From Eonycteris spelaea (lineage: Eukaryota; Chordata; Mammalia; Chiroptera; Pteropodidae): a stretch of DNA of 64,000 nt. The notes under the pieces are model-generated. The model made no database searches. It saw nothing but the letters and a program-made list of their open reading frames with translations, and was not told where the DNA came from. The stretch is taken from positions 16,949,001 through 17,013,000 of the forward strand of contig PUFA01000007.1 in the NCBI GenBank assembly GCA_003508835.1. The letters run 5' to 3'. Position numbers and translations under genes: made by a program. How positions within the stretch are numbered: position 1 is the stretch's first letter; each line of letters begins with the position of its first letter. This document shows positions 11,050-21,954 of the stretch, piece after piece.

Positions 11050-11140
11050 AGATTTCAGAGATCACCTAACCCATCATCTTTGTGTTTCAGATAAAACAGA
11101 TGCCCAAAGACAGCAGATCACTTTTAAAAATGCCAAAATC
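11050..11140 (+). repeat. MIR-like fragment
   Basis: The segment 'gatcacctaacccatcatct' with 'cagataaaacagatgcccaa' resembles the 'cattttacagatgaggaaactgaggcccaga' core of MIR/MIR3. It is short and diverged. Confidence 0.45.
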
Positions 11141-11447
11141 TCTGTATGAAAGGATTGGGGAGAAAAATAAACTGACCTAAAAAATGTCATGGTCCTAGGA
11201 ACCCAAGATTTTTTTTTTAATCAAAGATTTCTATCATTTTAATACTAAACAATCTTGAAAAAGATAACCTTTAAATGAAAATCTGTCTTAGGGATGATTG
11301 TAAAACTCAGTGCAAGTTCAAGTTACTGGATTCTTTGGATAATAGTGTTAAGTAAAATAAGTATGATTTCCTGATAGTGATACATCCACATGCACCCAAG
11401 CGCATTTCTGCTGCACTTAGAACAAAGTGGCTAATTATTTACTTACT

Positions 11448-11477
11448 TTCATTCATTCATTCATTCATTCATTCATT
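11448..11477 (+). repeat. (TTCA)n microsatellite
   Basis: About seven TTCA units. L2 3' termini are made of TGAATGAA-type units, so this could be the tail of a minus-strand L2, but no adjoining body is clear. Confidence 0.8.
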
Positions 11478-11519
11478 TATATTTCTTCATGAACAATTTC
11501 TAAGAGGGAATTTAAAAGT

Positions 11520-12365
11520 GAAACTTCTTTGGTCCAGGCAGGTTATATCAGCTGTGATTTTGATTCTGTACACTTTAACTGACCTCTGCTACTACCACTT
11601 AAATCCAAGCTACCAACATCTTTTACTGCCGTATCTTTAGTCTTCTTATTTCCCATTGCCTTTATTCTACTTTACAATCATTTTCTCAAATATTACTGAG
11701 TGATTTAGTAAAAAAAAAAAAAAAAAAAAAAAAAAGCATGAGACTGTGTTATATCCCTACTTAAAATTCCACAATGGCTTTCTTTTGCATCCTTACTTGA
11801 TAATAACAATAACAATAATAATTCCTTATATGGCATAAGACCCTATGAATTTAAATTTTATTTAACATGTTAACCTTGGCCATGGTGTACCACTCATGGT
11901 CTGACCATACTGACCTTCTCTTAGTTACCACTCTTTCTTTTCTCTGGGTTGTTTTTTTTTTTTTTTTTTTTTTTTGCATATGCTGTTTCATCTTTTCAGT
12001 AGTTGTTCTCTTTGCCCACTTGCACATGGGTAGCTCCTTTTGACCCATCTAGTCTTATTTTTACATCTCCTCAGTTGAGAAGTCCTCAGCTCCATCCGAA
12101 ACATATGAACTGGTTCCACCTACCAACTCCTATATTTTTGAGATCAGCCCCATGTTTATTTCTTTCATAACACTAATTATATATTGTGATTAGTGTAGCT
12201 CTTCCATTCTCAGATATTGATGGTTTATATTTTCCTCCAAACTATACACTTCTTAAAGGCATGGTCTATGTCTGTTTGCATTCACTATTGTATCACAAGT
12301 GCTTAATTAGGGCCTGGGACATAACAGGTAGTCAGCAAATATTTGACGAATAAATAATAAATGTT
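11520..12365 (+). repeat. L2 LINE 3' region with A26 and T24 tracts
   Basis: L2 sequence can be followed through 'ttaaaattccacaatggctt', 'tggtctgaccatactgacct', 'tatgctgtttcatcttttca', 'gggcctgggacataacaggt' and 'cagcaaatatttgacgaata'. Homopolymers A26 (11710-11735) and T24 (11952-11975) lie inside it. They look like later expansions, since L2 has no such runs there. No frame is intact. Confidence 0.7.
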
Positions 12366-12505
12366 TCATTATTATTATGTAGATATTTGGAGAGTAAAAC
12401 TAATGGTCTCCATAGGAGACATTTCCAATCAGTAGTTTATAAGCAATTTATGGTTTGAACAGTTCTCCTTAGGTATTTTAGCTAAACTTTCACCTACAAA
12501 CTCTA

Positions 12506-12693
12506 GAGCTGTGTTGTCCAATATGGTAGCCACTAGCCACATATAATTAAATCAAATAAAATTAATAATTTAATTCCTCAGTTACCCTGACCATACTTTA
12601 GTTGTTTGATAGCCATGCCACATATGGCTAATGGCAGCTGCGTTGGATGGTATAAAACATTTGTCATCAGAGAAACATCTATTGGAAGCTCTG
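12506..12693 (+). mobile_element. hAT-Charlie-type non-autonomous DNA transposon
   Basis: The copy shows 'gtgttgtccaatatggtagc' and 'cactagccacatat' near one end. Near the other it has 'agccatgccacatatggcta' and 'atggcagctgcgttggatgg', ending in 'atctattggaagctctg'. This is the inverted, palindrome-like organisation of the MER33/MER58-like Charlie MITEs. The exact family name is uncertain. It has no coding capacity. Confidence 0.65.
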
Positions 12694-12700
12694 TTTAGAG

Positions 12701-12929
12701 GAGGATTCCCCAGTCCCTGGATCTTGGACAGGTACCAGTCTTTGGCCTGTTAGGAACCAGGCCACACAGAAGGAGGGGAATGGCTGGTGAGCGAGCCAGA
12801 GAAGCTTCATCTGTATTTGCAGCCACTCCCCAGTGCTAGCATCACTGCCTCAGCTCCATCTCAGATCATCAGGCATTAGATTCTCATAGGAGCACCAGTC
12901 CTTGCTGCCAAAAAGTCTGGGGACCGCTG
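12701..12929 (+). mobile_element. MER1-type hAT DNA transposon, internally deleted
   Basis: The copy follows the MER1A/B consensus: 'ccagtccctgg', 'ggcctgttaggaaccaggcc', 'gaagcttcatctgtatttgc', 'ggcattagattctcatagga', then jumps to the 3' terminal repeat 'aagtctggggaccgctgg'. It is about 229 bp where the family is about 337 bp, so a central segment is missing. Flanks GTTTAGAG (12693-12700) and GGTTAGAG (12929-12936) match at 7 of 8 bases, the 8-bp duplication expected of hAT elements. Confidence 0.85.
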
Positions 12930-12936
12930 GTTAGAG

Positions 12937-13189
12937 TCTTATCTCATCACAGCGCTTTAATGTATTGATTTAAAATGAGAGACAGAATTATTAAAGATAT
13001 AAGACATTGGAGTAAAAGAGAATTACAATAGAGAAATTCAATACTTAATTTAGAAAGTTCAAAAATAATTTTTGTGTTCATATTCTGTAGCATGCCTTTT
13101 AATAGATGCTGAGTATAAGCAGTGGAAAAAAAATGTATTATTGGCTTCTATCCTCATGTGTCTTATAAACTAGAGAAGTCAAAAAAATT
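12937..13189. other. Unassigned DNA
   Basis: Nothing recognised. Confidence 0.4.
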
Positions 13190-13320
13190 AATGTCTCAGT
13201 TTTGCCTTCTTTAAAATAGTACCTACGTTATAGGTTATTCTTAAGTTATTCACTTAAAAAGTGCTTAGAATATAGTAAATACTCAATATTTCTCAGCTAT
13301 TATTATTATAGTGACAATAG
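13190..13320 (-). repeat. MIR SINE, minus strand
   Basis: On the plus strand one reads the reverse of MIR: 'tgtctcagttttgccttctt', 'aaaatagtacctacgttata', 'aaaaagtgcttagaatatag', 'taaatactcaatatttctca', 'gctattattattata'. The order fits well. Confidence 0.75.
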
Positions 13321-13399
13321 CATTAAAATTGTGATGAAGATAATGAAAGAAACAAAAATAATGAAATGATAGAGAAAAATGAAAGGAATGAAGGGGAGA

Positions 13400-13870
13400 T
13401 GGATCGCCTGAGGTATGGTGGTCTGAAATGGCTTCTCTGAAGGGTGACCTTCAAACTGTGACCATAATATTTAAAGAGAACCAGCACTGAGACAAAAAGG
13501 AGAAATATGTTCCAGAAAAAAGAGACCATATATTGAAAGAAAAGGAAGAATTTGTTATATTGAAGAACTAAAAAGAAGTCAATGTAGCTGGAATGTAACA
13601 GCAACAGAAAACACACTACATGCAGTGAATGTGGAGAGGGAGAAAGTACATAATTTTGCACATGCCTTCTAGGCTATGTATAGGGATTTAAAAGACATAT
13701 TATTATTATCTTATTCTAATTGTACCGGGAGGCCATTGGAGAATTTTATGCAGAGGAAAACCATAATCTGATACATGTTTTAAGACCTATGTCTGGCTGA
13801 TTACAGGTGATTAAAAGTGGTTAAAAGATAAGTAGAGACCAGATTTATATACAAATGTGCAATGAGTGAA
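13400..13870 (-). repeat. L2 LINE, minus strand
   Basis: Antisense L2 order is visible: 'gttccagaaaaaagagacca', 'gaactaaaaagaagtcaatg' with 'tagctggaatgtaacag' (usual reverse form aagaaggccagtgtggctggag), 'gaggccattggagaatttta' and 'aatctgatacatgttttaag'. It is strongly diverged. The overlapping 112-codon minus-strand open frame is not a recognised L2 domain. Confidence 0.6.
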
Positions 13871-14539
13871 TGACGTCAGTATACTTAAGTGTTCTGCAGA
13901 TACATTCATCAGCTCTGCTGCAATAAAAGACAGCCCCCAAGTCATACTCATTTAGAAAAACAGAGGATTATTTTTTTTGTTCTCATGACAAATGCACAGC
14001 TAATCTGTTGTGACTCTGATAAATTCCTACTTTTTTTACTGTTGTAAATTACAGTTTTGTTCCAAATGTCTTTGCATTCTGAAACCTAGATCCGAAGTAG
14101 TGACCCCAAAAGAGATATGTTTATCCTTATAGCACAGGAGAAGCAAAAATTATGACTCAAAGTGCAAGTCCAGACTCCTATATTCATGAAATGAAGAGAA
14201 ACATAGGAAGTAGAGACCATAGACCCATAGACTATCACAGGGAACAAATCTTCCAAGAAAAATTCACTGCTCTATATGAAGTTTCTGTCCTCTCTTTGTA
14301 TGTTTTTTTTAAGTATTTATATCATTCTCTTCATTTTGTTTTGTATTTTGGTTTTTTGCTGCTGTAAGCTTTAAGCTAAAAGTATGCTTTTTATGAAAAT
14401 ATAAAAACCCAGAAAATCCCATCATCTTTATTTACAGACTAGTATTTGATGGTACGCTTTACAAAACAGATTCAAATTCTCATCCTCAGAGTCAAGGGAT
14501 ATCTCAGTGGCATTTCTATGTACTACCAATTTGCAAAAT
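13871..14539. other. Unassigned DNA
   Basis: There is a T8 run near 13970. The sequence at 13890-14030 may be part of an old antisense LTR, but I could not establish it. A 71-codon open frame (14152-14367) has no recognisable domain. Confidence 0.4.
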
Positions 14540-14785
14540 GATAATAGCAGTAATAATAGTGACTGCTATTTACTAGATGAAAACTCTACACTGAGCACTT
14601 TACATATATTATTTCAAATCTGTATCAAAACTCTGCAAGGGAGGTATTGTCTCCCTTCTTGTAATTGAGTAAACTGGGGTTTATAGAGTTCAAATTACGT
14701 GCTCAAACTCAAAGGTGGCAAAGGATTGAGCTGAATCCAATCCTGAGTTCAAAGCCTCTTATCTAAAGTCTTACTACTAGCATTT
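14540..14785 (+). repeat. MIR SINE
   Basis: Near-complete MIR: 'tagtgactgctatttactag', 'actgagcactttacatatat', 'tatttcaaatctgtatcaaa', 'aattgagtaaactggggttt' and 'ctgagttcaaagcctcttat'. Confidence 0.75.
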
Positions 14786-15218
14786 CTTGTTTTATATCTT
14801 CATATGAACATGAACAGGTATTCTGGAGGAGAAATGGAAGTGTCACAATGAGTGTGCCCTTTGCTGAAGTTAATAAGAGTGCACAAAGTTCTATTTCACA
14901 AATGTTTATTACTTTTGTTACTTTATGGTAAAGCATAAGTATGCCATTTTATAATTAAGGTATCCATTATTTATTCAACATTAAAAATGAGTCCTGACAA
15001 GTCACAGAAAAGAAACTTTGAGCAATTTATAATGTACTAAAAAGAATAATATGATTCTGATATAAAAAATATGTCTGAAATTTGTGGAGTAGAATAAAAT
15101 ACATTGATCTCCTAAATCATTTTAAAGCTATCTTAAAAACCACAGATCCCAAAATATAAATGAGATATGAGTCAAATATGATATATTAAATAAGTGATGT
15201 CTTAGATATTTCAAAACC
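14786..15218. other. Unassigned DNA
   Basis: Nothing recognised. Confidence 0.4.
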
Positions 15219-15625
15219 TTGATTCTAAATAAAACATGTTCAGATGGTATAACACACATTTTACTGAATGCTATTTACTTTATCTGGAGCCCTATCTCTA
15301 ACCTGACCTTCTTTTACAGTTATGCCCACAAACCACCTCCATTCTCTAAAGGCATATTAAAGATGTCAACATGTGGACACTGTCCTTGGAGCTATTATAA
15401 ATCCCTGATGACATATTAGACAGATGATCTTAGGAGCAAGAGAAGCTAAGTCCACTTTGACTTCACTATTACCTTGTGTGTTGGCTGTCCATATGTGGCT
15501 CATCATGCATGTGCTCTGAAACTGTCTCACCCTCCTCGTCACATAAGACCTTAACTTTGAGTCCAATAGTCCAAATTTTTTATGCTGCATGGTGATCACA
15601 AGCAGCAATAATGGGCACAGGCATC
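15219..15625 (-). repeat. Unnamed ~405-bp repeat, copy 2 (inverted)
   Basis: This is the reverse-complement partner of 9585-9990. Matching blocks run end to end, from 'atctggagccctatctctaa' through 'gtcaacatgtggacactgtc', 'tataaatccctgatgacata', 'gagcaagagaagctaagtcc' and 'catgtgctctgaaactgtct' to 'gaccttaactttgagtccaa'. It stops about 10 bp before a MIR. An 80-codon minus-strand open frame lies inside it, with no domain that I recognise. Confidence 0.7.
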
Positions 15626-15634
15626 TGTTGGCGG

Positions 15635-15770
15635 CAAGAGATTTGTTACCTCATTATAATCTTTTGAACAACCCACTGAGGCGTGATTGCCCTCACTTTT
15701 TAGATGAGGATACTGAAACTCAAAGAGTTTACATTGCAAGCTCAAGGTCAATGGGCAATAACAACTGCCC
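15635..15770 (+). repeat. MIR SINE, partial
   Basis: The MIR middle and 3' part are visible: 'cctcattataatcttttgaa', 'caacccactgaggcgtga', 'tttttagatgaggatactga', 'aactcaaagagtttacattg'. Confidence 0.65.
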
Positions 15771-16499
15771 AGTGGGTTGCTCTAAGAATTACAACGTATT
15801 AACAAATGTGTAACGATAAACTATAGTACTTCGTATATTTAATTCCTTTTTTTCCTGAAGAATCTAGAAAAACTGTCAGCAGTCTATTGATACTTTATCA
15901 TACCTTACTGTAAGCCTGAATACTTCCAACATTGTATCTTTCAAATTATTAACATGAAAATATGATGGCTCACTTGCACATAAAAGATAGCAGTGATGAA
16001 TAGGAAAAACAAGTACAATTGTAAATATAGTCATTTACCTTAGGAGAAAAAATGATGACTATCTTTTTTATTTCTGCATTCCTAAGGGGATTTTGCATAT
16101 TGGCAACATCAATTTTAAACAATTGCATAGTAAGTTATTAACATGTTGGAAAAAAAAACTAACAAATTTATGTCTATATATTTCAATCAATTTTAGCCAG
16201 GTGTAAGACAAGGTTTTTTTTTCAGCCAATATGATGGGAGAGAAAACATTTTAACTTATGTTTAAAATGAGCTGTGCTAACACTTCTTGATTTTCAAAAA
16301 ATCCTACCTGTGAATTCTCTCTTTATGTTCCCACTTACTTCCTCATAGAAGCACTTTTAATATTTTAACAGCTATTGTATTAAGAAAAAATTAACAGAAT
16401 ATACCTTTACTTTAATTAGAACTATTAAATTAAGGACAGAAAGTAGTCTTTAGAATTACAAATTATACTTGGAAAGTACCTATTCTCAGTTGTTATTCA
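15771..16499. other. Unassigned AT-rich DNA
   Basis: Nothing recognised; short A and T runs only. Confidence 0.4.
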
Positions 16500-16640
16500 C
16501 CCCATAGGGCTTGCATATGGAGATATCTTGTAAAGGCTTCAAAGAGTTTGTGAATCTCTAAAACTTTATAAAAATATATTTGCATATTTCTCAGTGTGAG
16601 CTTATAGTTTTCATTCAATTCCAGCATGGCTGGAAAATAA
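16500..16640 (+). repeat. Possible old DNA-transposon remnant
   Basis: The order 'cttcaaagagtttgtgaatc', 'tatatttgcatatttctcag' and 'cttatagttttcattcaatt' resembles a mammalian hAT-like repeat containing 'gggtccatagctttcatcag'. The family is not identified. Confidence 0.3.
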
Positions 16641-17395
16641 CCAGGCACTTGCTTTCCCTAGCACCTGTACTAATTTTAAAACCTCCATTAGCATTTTTAA
16701 GATGCTAAATCCAAGATGCAATGTTGGCGCCATAAATGGATATAGGAGAGGTAATGGTTGGAGGAAATGCCTCTACCACAAAGAAACTCAGTTCAAAGAA
16801 ACCTTAAGAATAATCTACCCAATCCAGATAGTCTTAACTTGAATCCCCTTTACTCATCTCCAGCAGATATTTATTTATATTCATCTATTTATAGAAAGTG
16901 TAAACTGTGTAATTAGTTCATTGCTTTAGGTAGCTATTTATTAAAAAGTTAATATAAATAATAAACACCTCTTGGAGTGAATGCCCAATAAAGAGCAAAC
17001 CAAGAAATGAATACTCAGAAGAGAGAATGTGGCTTTCAGAACTTCTCTGGTCTTTAAAAGTGTATCATTTCATCAGATGAGCAAATTACTGACCAACTTC
17101 AACAACCTCTCCTGTCACAAGAAATCAGGTGCACCAATGTTAGTTACCCTGCATTTCAAAAATGAAGTAAATGAGTATTGTCACATTTAAACGATTTAAT
17201 CATTCAACTGAGGCCAGAATTTAACAACCAGAAATCTCAAATACCTGGTCATTTAGTGTTTTTACCACATTAACAGACTTTTTCAACTAACTTTGATTTC
17301 TACTCAGTAACCAGCATATCTATGTAAAACTCTCCAAATGATTTCTTAGTATGCTTAACATAATCAGGTTTGTTTTTTTTTTAGTTCTAAACTTA
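16641..17395. other. Unassigned DNA
   Basis: Nothing recognised. Confidence 0.4.
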
Positions 17396-17399
17396 GCCT

Positions 17400-17830
17400 A
17401 TAAGACACTTGCACGATCATGTATTTCCTCCCTCTATACATCCATTGCATGCTTATCTAACCTATTGATGTAACCCTCCAGTTACATTGGCTTCTTTTTA
17501 GTTCCTTGAATATAACAAACTTTTCCTTTTCTTTGAATATACGGTCTATTTTTCCTGGAATATAGTTCTCCTCATTGCCCCAATCCTGGCCCCCTTTTGT
17601 CATTCTGGTCAGTTTGAAAGTTCTTTCTTCAGAGAAGCCATCTCAAATCACCAGATCTCAGCATCTTCATAACTTTTCCCCTCCACTGCTTTTTTTCCTC
17701 TCATGTGATTCCTTTAGTTTCATTCTCCATCTTAATCACAATGTTAACGCACAGTCCAATAAAGTAAGTGAAATAGCTCCACCTTGCCCATTTAACCACT
17801 ATCAAGAAGGATCCTATCAGTAGAGAGGTT
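17400..17830 (+). repeat. L2 LINE, ORF2 3' portion
   Basis: Segments 'acacttgcacgatcatgtat', 'acattggcttctttttagtt', 'ccttgaatataacaaacttt' and 'cttcagagaagccatctcaa' follow the order of the L2 ORF2 C-terminal region (usual forms ctggccttcttt.tgttcct.gaaca and ctcagggaagccttccctga). It has diverged too far for any frame to remain. Confidence 0.6.
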
Positions 17831-19199
17831 GGCTGAAGCAAAATTTTCACCACAATTTATACTTAAACTCTTTTAACTAGAACATGAGTATTTATATATC
17901 ATGCAGTATAAATTCTCCATAATTTTATAAGTCTGGAGTATATTAAAAAGATAGATGATAGATAGAGAGATAGAGAGAGAGAAATAGATAAGAAGTGATG
18001 CTCAGATAACCTCAAATAAAAATAAAAATAATCAGTGGTTTTAATATAGTTTCAGTTGCTTCATAAGGAGCAGCATGACATTAAACAAGAAACAATTGGA
18101 CTATAATACCCTAAGGTACCAGAGTGATAAGGAATGTTTAACAGTATAACCCTGAGAATATCCAGGGGTCCTATGGCTCACTGTCCATAAGGTACATTTA
18201 AAACTCTGTTCACATCCCAGGTACATTTAAAACTCAGTTTCCAGCCAAAAGTAAATGAATAGTCAGTTCAATATTTATTTGAATTTTAAATGATTAAATT
18301 GGATTTGATTTATAATCTTCAACAAACTTTTTAAAATTCTCATTCTTTTTCTACCCAATTTTCTTTTGAACATCTCATAAACCAAACTCCTACAATTTTC
18401 TTGCACAAATAGCCTGTGCACTTTGTGGTCTCTCTCTTTCCTCCAGCTTCTCGCTATATGTGTAATCTTCACTTCTCATCTAGAAAATGTTTTCTCCTTT
18501 TGCTAGTGCCTTCTTATCATACTCTTTACAGTTCATAATTTTATCATCACATCTCTCGACCCCAATTTCAACATCATGAGGCTCCAGCAACAAGATGAAA
18601 AGGAACAATTTTTGTTGAGATGTGAGAATCAAGAAATAGGATAATCTGATTGGGTAAATACTAATGATAAATGCCAGAAAATTCTCATAGTTCTTTATTT
18701 TATCCCTACACAGAACTCATACTCAAAAATTATAATGATGTTTGTGTTTCTGCACAAGGTCTTCATTTTCATTCCCTCACCATTCATAAGACTTATCTCC
18801 TCATTAAAGCACAAGTAGATTACAGCCTTGTTTTATTATTCCATTGTTGCTGCCTGGATATTCACTTATAGGCAACTGGGGGAAAAAGAGTAAACAATGA
18901 TGAAATCTAAACAGATATAAATGATTCAAGAAAATATAGACAAGAAAAAAATTGGAGATAAGAAGTACAATCACAAGAATAAAAAATGAAATAGAATAAA
19001 ATCTACAAAGAATACTATTAATGAGAAAAATCAAATTGCATGCAGTGATGATTCACTGAGAATGGTTATAGAGAAAATATCTAAAAAATATGGAAGATTA
19101 AACATTAATGGAAGAGAGACTAATGCATTCATACATGCCAATAAAAGATAATCAGATAAAATTTTGTACAGAGATCTTCCAAGAATTATCCATGAATCT
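17831..19199. other. Unassigned AT-rich DNA
   Basis: No gene or named repeat recognised. It contains an impure GATA/GAGA tract (17949-17991) and an exact 17-bp direct repeat (18190-18206 and 18219-18235). No gag-like sequence is visible upstream of the retroviral remnant. Confidence 0.45.
17949..17991 (+). repeat. Impure GATA/GAGA tract
   Basis: Short run of GATA, GATG and GAGA units. Confidence 0.8.
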
Positions 19200-19234
19200 T
19201 TAAATTGAAAGTGAGCACTGAATACTGAACATGG

Positions 19235-19730
19235 GTGTTGTATGCCTACTGTGCTTGCAATAGTCTAGTATGGCCAGTTAAAAAGCCAGAAGGCTCATGG
19301 AAGATAACCATGGACTACTGAGAATAGAACAAGATGGTACTTCTCCATCCATGCATCTGTGTTCAACATGACCACCACCTCAAATATCCTGGCCATGATC
19401 CTAAGAGTATACCATGCTATACTGGATTTAATAAATGCTTTTTTCAGTACACATCTGGCCATTGAGTCACAGGTCAATTTTTCTTCACATGAGAGGGACA
19501 ACAAAAGGCCTTCCAAGTGCTTCCCTAATGCTACCCACACAGCCCCAGAATGTGTCATGGGATGTTAACCCAAGATCTATCTCTGTTCTCTTTTCCCACA
19601 TCAGTAAATGGCCCATTACATTGATGGTATAATGCCAACTTGTGAAACTTGCCTCTGCTGTAGGATGCTCAGCAGACTGTGGTAGAACATCTACAAGGAA
19701 GAGGATGGGTGGTGAATCCACAGAAAATTC
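19235..19730 (+). pseudogene. ERV reverse-transcriptase remnant
   Basis: One frame reads LDLINAFFS at about 19422-19448, corresponding to the RT palm block that bears the first catalytic Asp. The same frame reads YIDG at 19617-19628, where the active-site motif normally has two adjacent Asp, so one has become Gly. Stops at 19566-19568 and 19605-19607 separate the two in that frame. A 'VKKPEGSW'-like block upstream (from about 19268) marks the N-terminal part of the domain. The domain is inactive. Confidence 0.8.
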
Positions 19731-20829
19731 AAGGCCCAGGCACTGATAGAAAGTTGTAGGGAGTCATGTAATTGGATGAGAAGCACATTGTCCCAGAAGC
19801 TGAGATTGATAAGGTCAAGCCCATCTAACTCCTTAGAATGTGAAAGAGATGTAAGATTTTGCAGGACTTGGGAGTTCTGAAGGACTTTTACTCCCCACCT
19901 CACACAGTGCCTATAGCCCTTATACCTCCTGCTAAAGAAAGAACACATGTGGGACTGGGAAACAAAGCAAGAAAGTTACCTTTGAAAAGGAAAAATGAGT
20001 ACTAGTGAAACAGACTAAACACTCTGGACATTTCTCACATAGGGCTACCATTTGAGTTGTAAGTATTTGTGACTCTAGAAACATGAGATGGGTCATATGG
20101 CAAAGGCAAGAGTATGACTAGGATTTTGGTTCCAGATTTATGAGGGTGCAGAAACATGCTACACCTCCACAGAGCAAGTGCACCTAGCAGTGTACACAAT
20201 GCTCTTCCAGGCAGAACCTCCCACAAAGCAACAGCGTATAATGGTAAGAACCTCCTTTCATATTAAGCATGGACTGAAAATATGTTCCATCAACACATGT
20301 CTGCATGGTTCAATCTCCCATGATGACTAAGTGAAACGTCTGTTTGCAGTAGAGGGGCACCCTCTTACCAGCTGTCTCTAGAAATGTGGAGGCTACTATG
20401 CCCAGTAGAGTACGTAAATCCTCCAATGCCTCCTGTGGTAGCCCCTGTGGTCTGTAGAGAAAGAGTAGGGAAAATTCCTGCAGATGCCTGGTCCGCAGAT
20501 GGGTCTAGTTAGGGCACCCCTTCACATGAACTGCATTTGCTATTCAGCCCAATGCTGACACCATCTGGATGGAAACTGGAATGAATTCAGCAGTCTGGCT
20601 GATGATCACTCATGATCCTTGGCCATTAATTCCTTGTCCTGACATTTGGATTATTGTTCATAAAGGATTAACCTTGTGGCATGGATAATGGGAAGGTGAA
20701 GAGTAGATGATCATAAATAATCCTATGGGGGTCAGGCAGAGTGGAAAGACATACAGGTTCACCTGTAGAGCTTGAGGCAGCCTCGCTATGGTCCACATGC
20801 CAGTTCATAAGGCATTGACACCCCTACTG

Positions 20830-20838
20830 CCCCCCCCC
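20830..20838 (+). repeat. C9 homopolymer inside ERV
   Basis: Nine consecutive C, a likely site of frameshift in the pol region. Confidence 0.9.
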
Positions 20839-21199
20839 ATCAGGAATCTAATGCCCTTGCTTGGGTATGATCCCTAGCAATTGACCCTTCAGTAGATACA
20901 GCAGATTGGTGCACAGGAAGAGTGGCCACTGTAGCACATGGGAAGGGTGGCATATTCCCAAAGAAGCGTGATTACCCATGTAATATAGTAACTTGGTTCA
21001 TGTAGTAGCAGCATATCCTGTGTGTTCTAAGCAATGTCTAAGGCAGCTACCAGAGCAGTTTGGGGTCAACCACCGGAGTGCCCAACTGATGAAAGGTTGT
21101 CATTTAATTAATTATATTACACCGCATCCTCCCTCCAAGTGAGTGTTTTAAACACACCTTTTTCGTATGTGCCCCAAGTCTGGGCTAATCCAAGCTTTC

Positions 21200-21430
21200 C
21201 CTTTGTCACTTCACAGATGACATGTTCAGATACTCTCGTTGAATAAACGAGAGTACTGGGGGTCATATTTCAAAGGTCACAATATGCAAGATTGGGCAAA
21301 AGGCCATGACATTGAATGGACATGCCATCTTCTCTATAACCTGCAAGCAGCAGGGTTGGTAGAAAGAAAGAAAATAATAAAACAGCCGATTAAATTATTA
21401 ACAGGTATAACCACTTTGCCTGGGTGAACT
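21200..21430 (+). pseudogene. ERV integrase core remnant
   Basis: The open stretch 21239-21427 (62 codons) contains a retroviral integrase core end: an H-L-L-Y-N-L-Q-A-A-G block followed by LVER. The Glu encoded at 21362-21364 is at the position of the third catalytic residue. Counting back the usual Asp-35-Glu spacing lands on a Tyr codon (tac, 21254-21256), so the second catalytic Asp appears lost. A stop at 21428-21430 ends the frame. More C-terminal sequence may continue to about 21850 in other frames. Confidence 0.8.
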
Positions 21431-21954
21431 AAAGTAAAGTACTATTTCAGGCTTAAACATGTTTGAATGATCAACCACTAGAGACTTGCCTCATGTGCCA
21501 AACTGGGAACACCTGTCAAGACACCCAACACTATAGATTTATGAAAGATGGTCATTTCCCTTCTCTTATTATGGATCAACATGTTATACTGCTAAGAACT
21601 CCAAGCCCCACTGCACCTGGAAAAGGAGTTACCTACTGGAATTTGCAATGAGACATCTCACTAGGATGGGTGAGTTACTTTGTACCTCTGGGTGAGGGGA
21701 AATCACTGTCGCCACAGATATCCCATTGTCTTGTTGCAACCTAGACATGTGGAAATGCATTATACCTAAAAGAGAGGAAAAGGTGGGGTACCTGATCTGT
21801 TATAACCCAGCCCCAGTCCATCTCCTGAAGCCTGACAGTGCTACTTTTACCAGCCAACATGTGTGGTATACACAACCAGTCCAAAAGCTGCCTACTGCCC
21901 TCTCTTCAAGGCTAGGTGAACACATTCTATTTTCCACTAGTACAACCATTTGAC

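Noticed and set aside
11448..11477. Tail of a minus-strand L2
   Set aside because: The (TTCA)n unit fits, but no antisense L2 body could be followed from it, so it is listed only as a microsatellite.
13323..13661. Longest open frame in the window (112 codons, minus strand)
   Set aside because: It overlaps antisense L2 sequence, is rich in Ser/Phe/Leu from low-complexity DNA, and shows no known domain.
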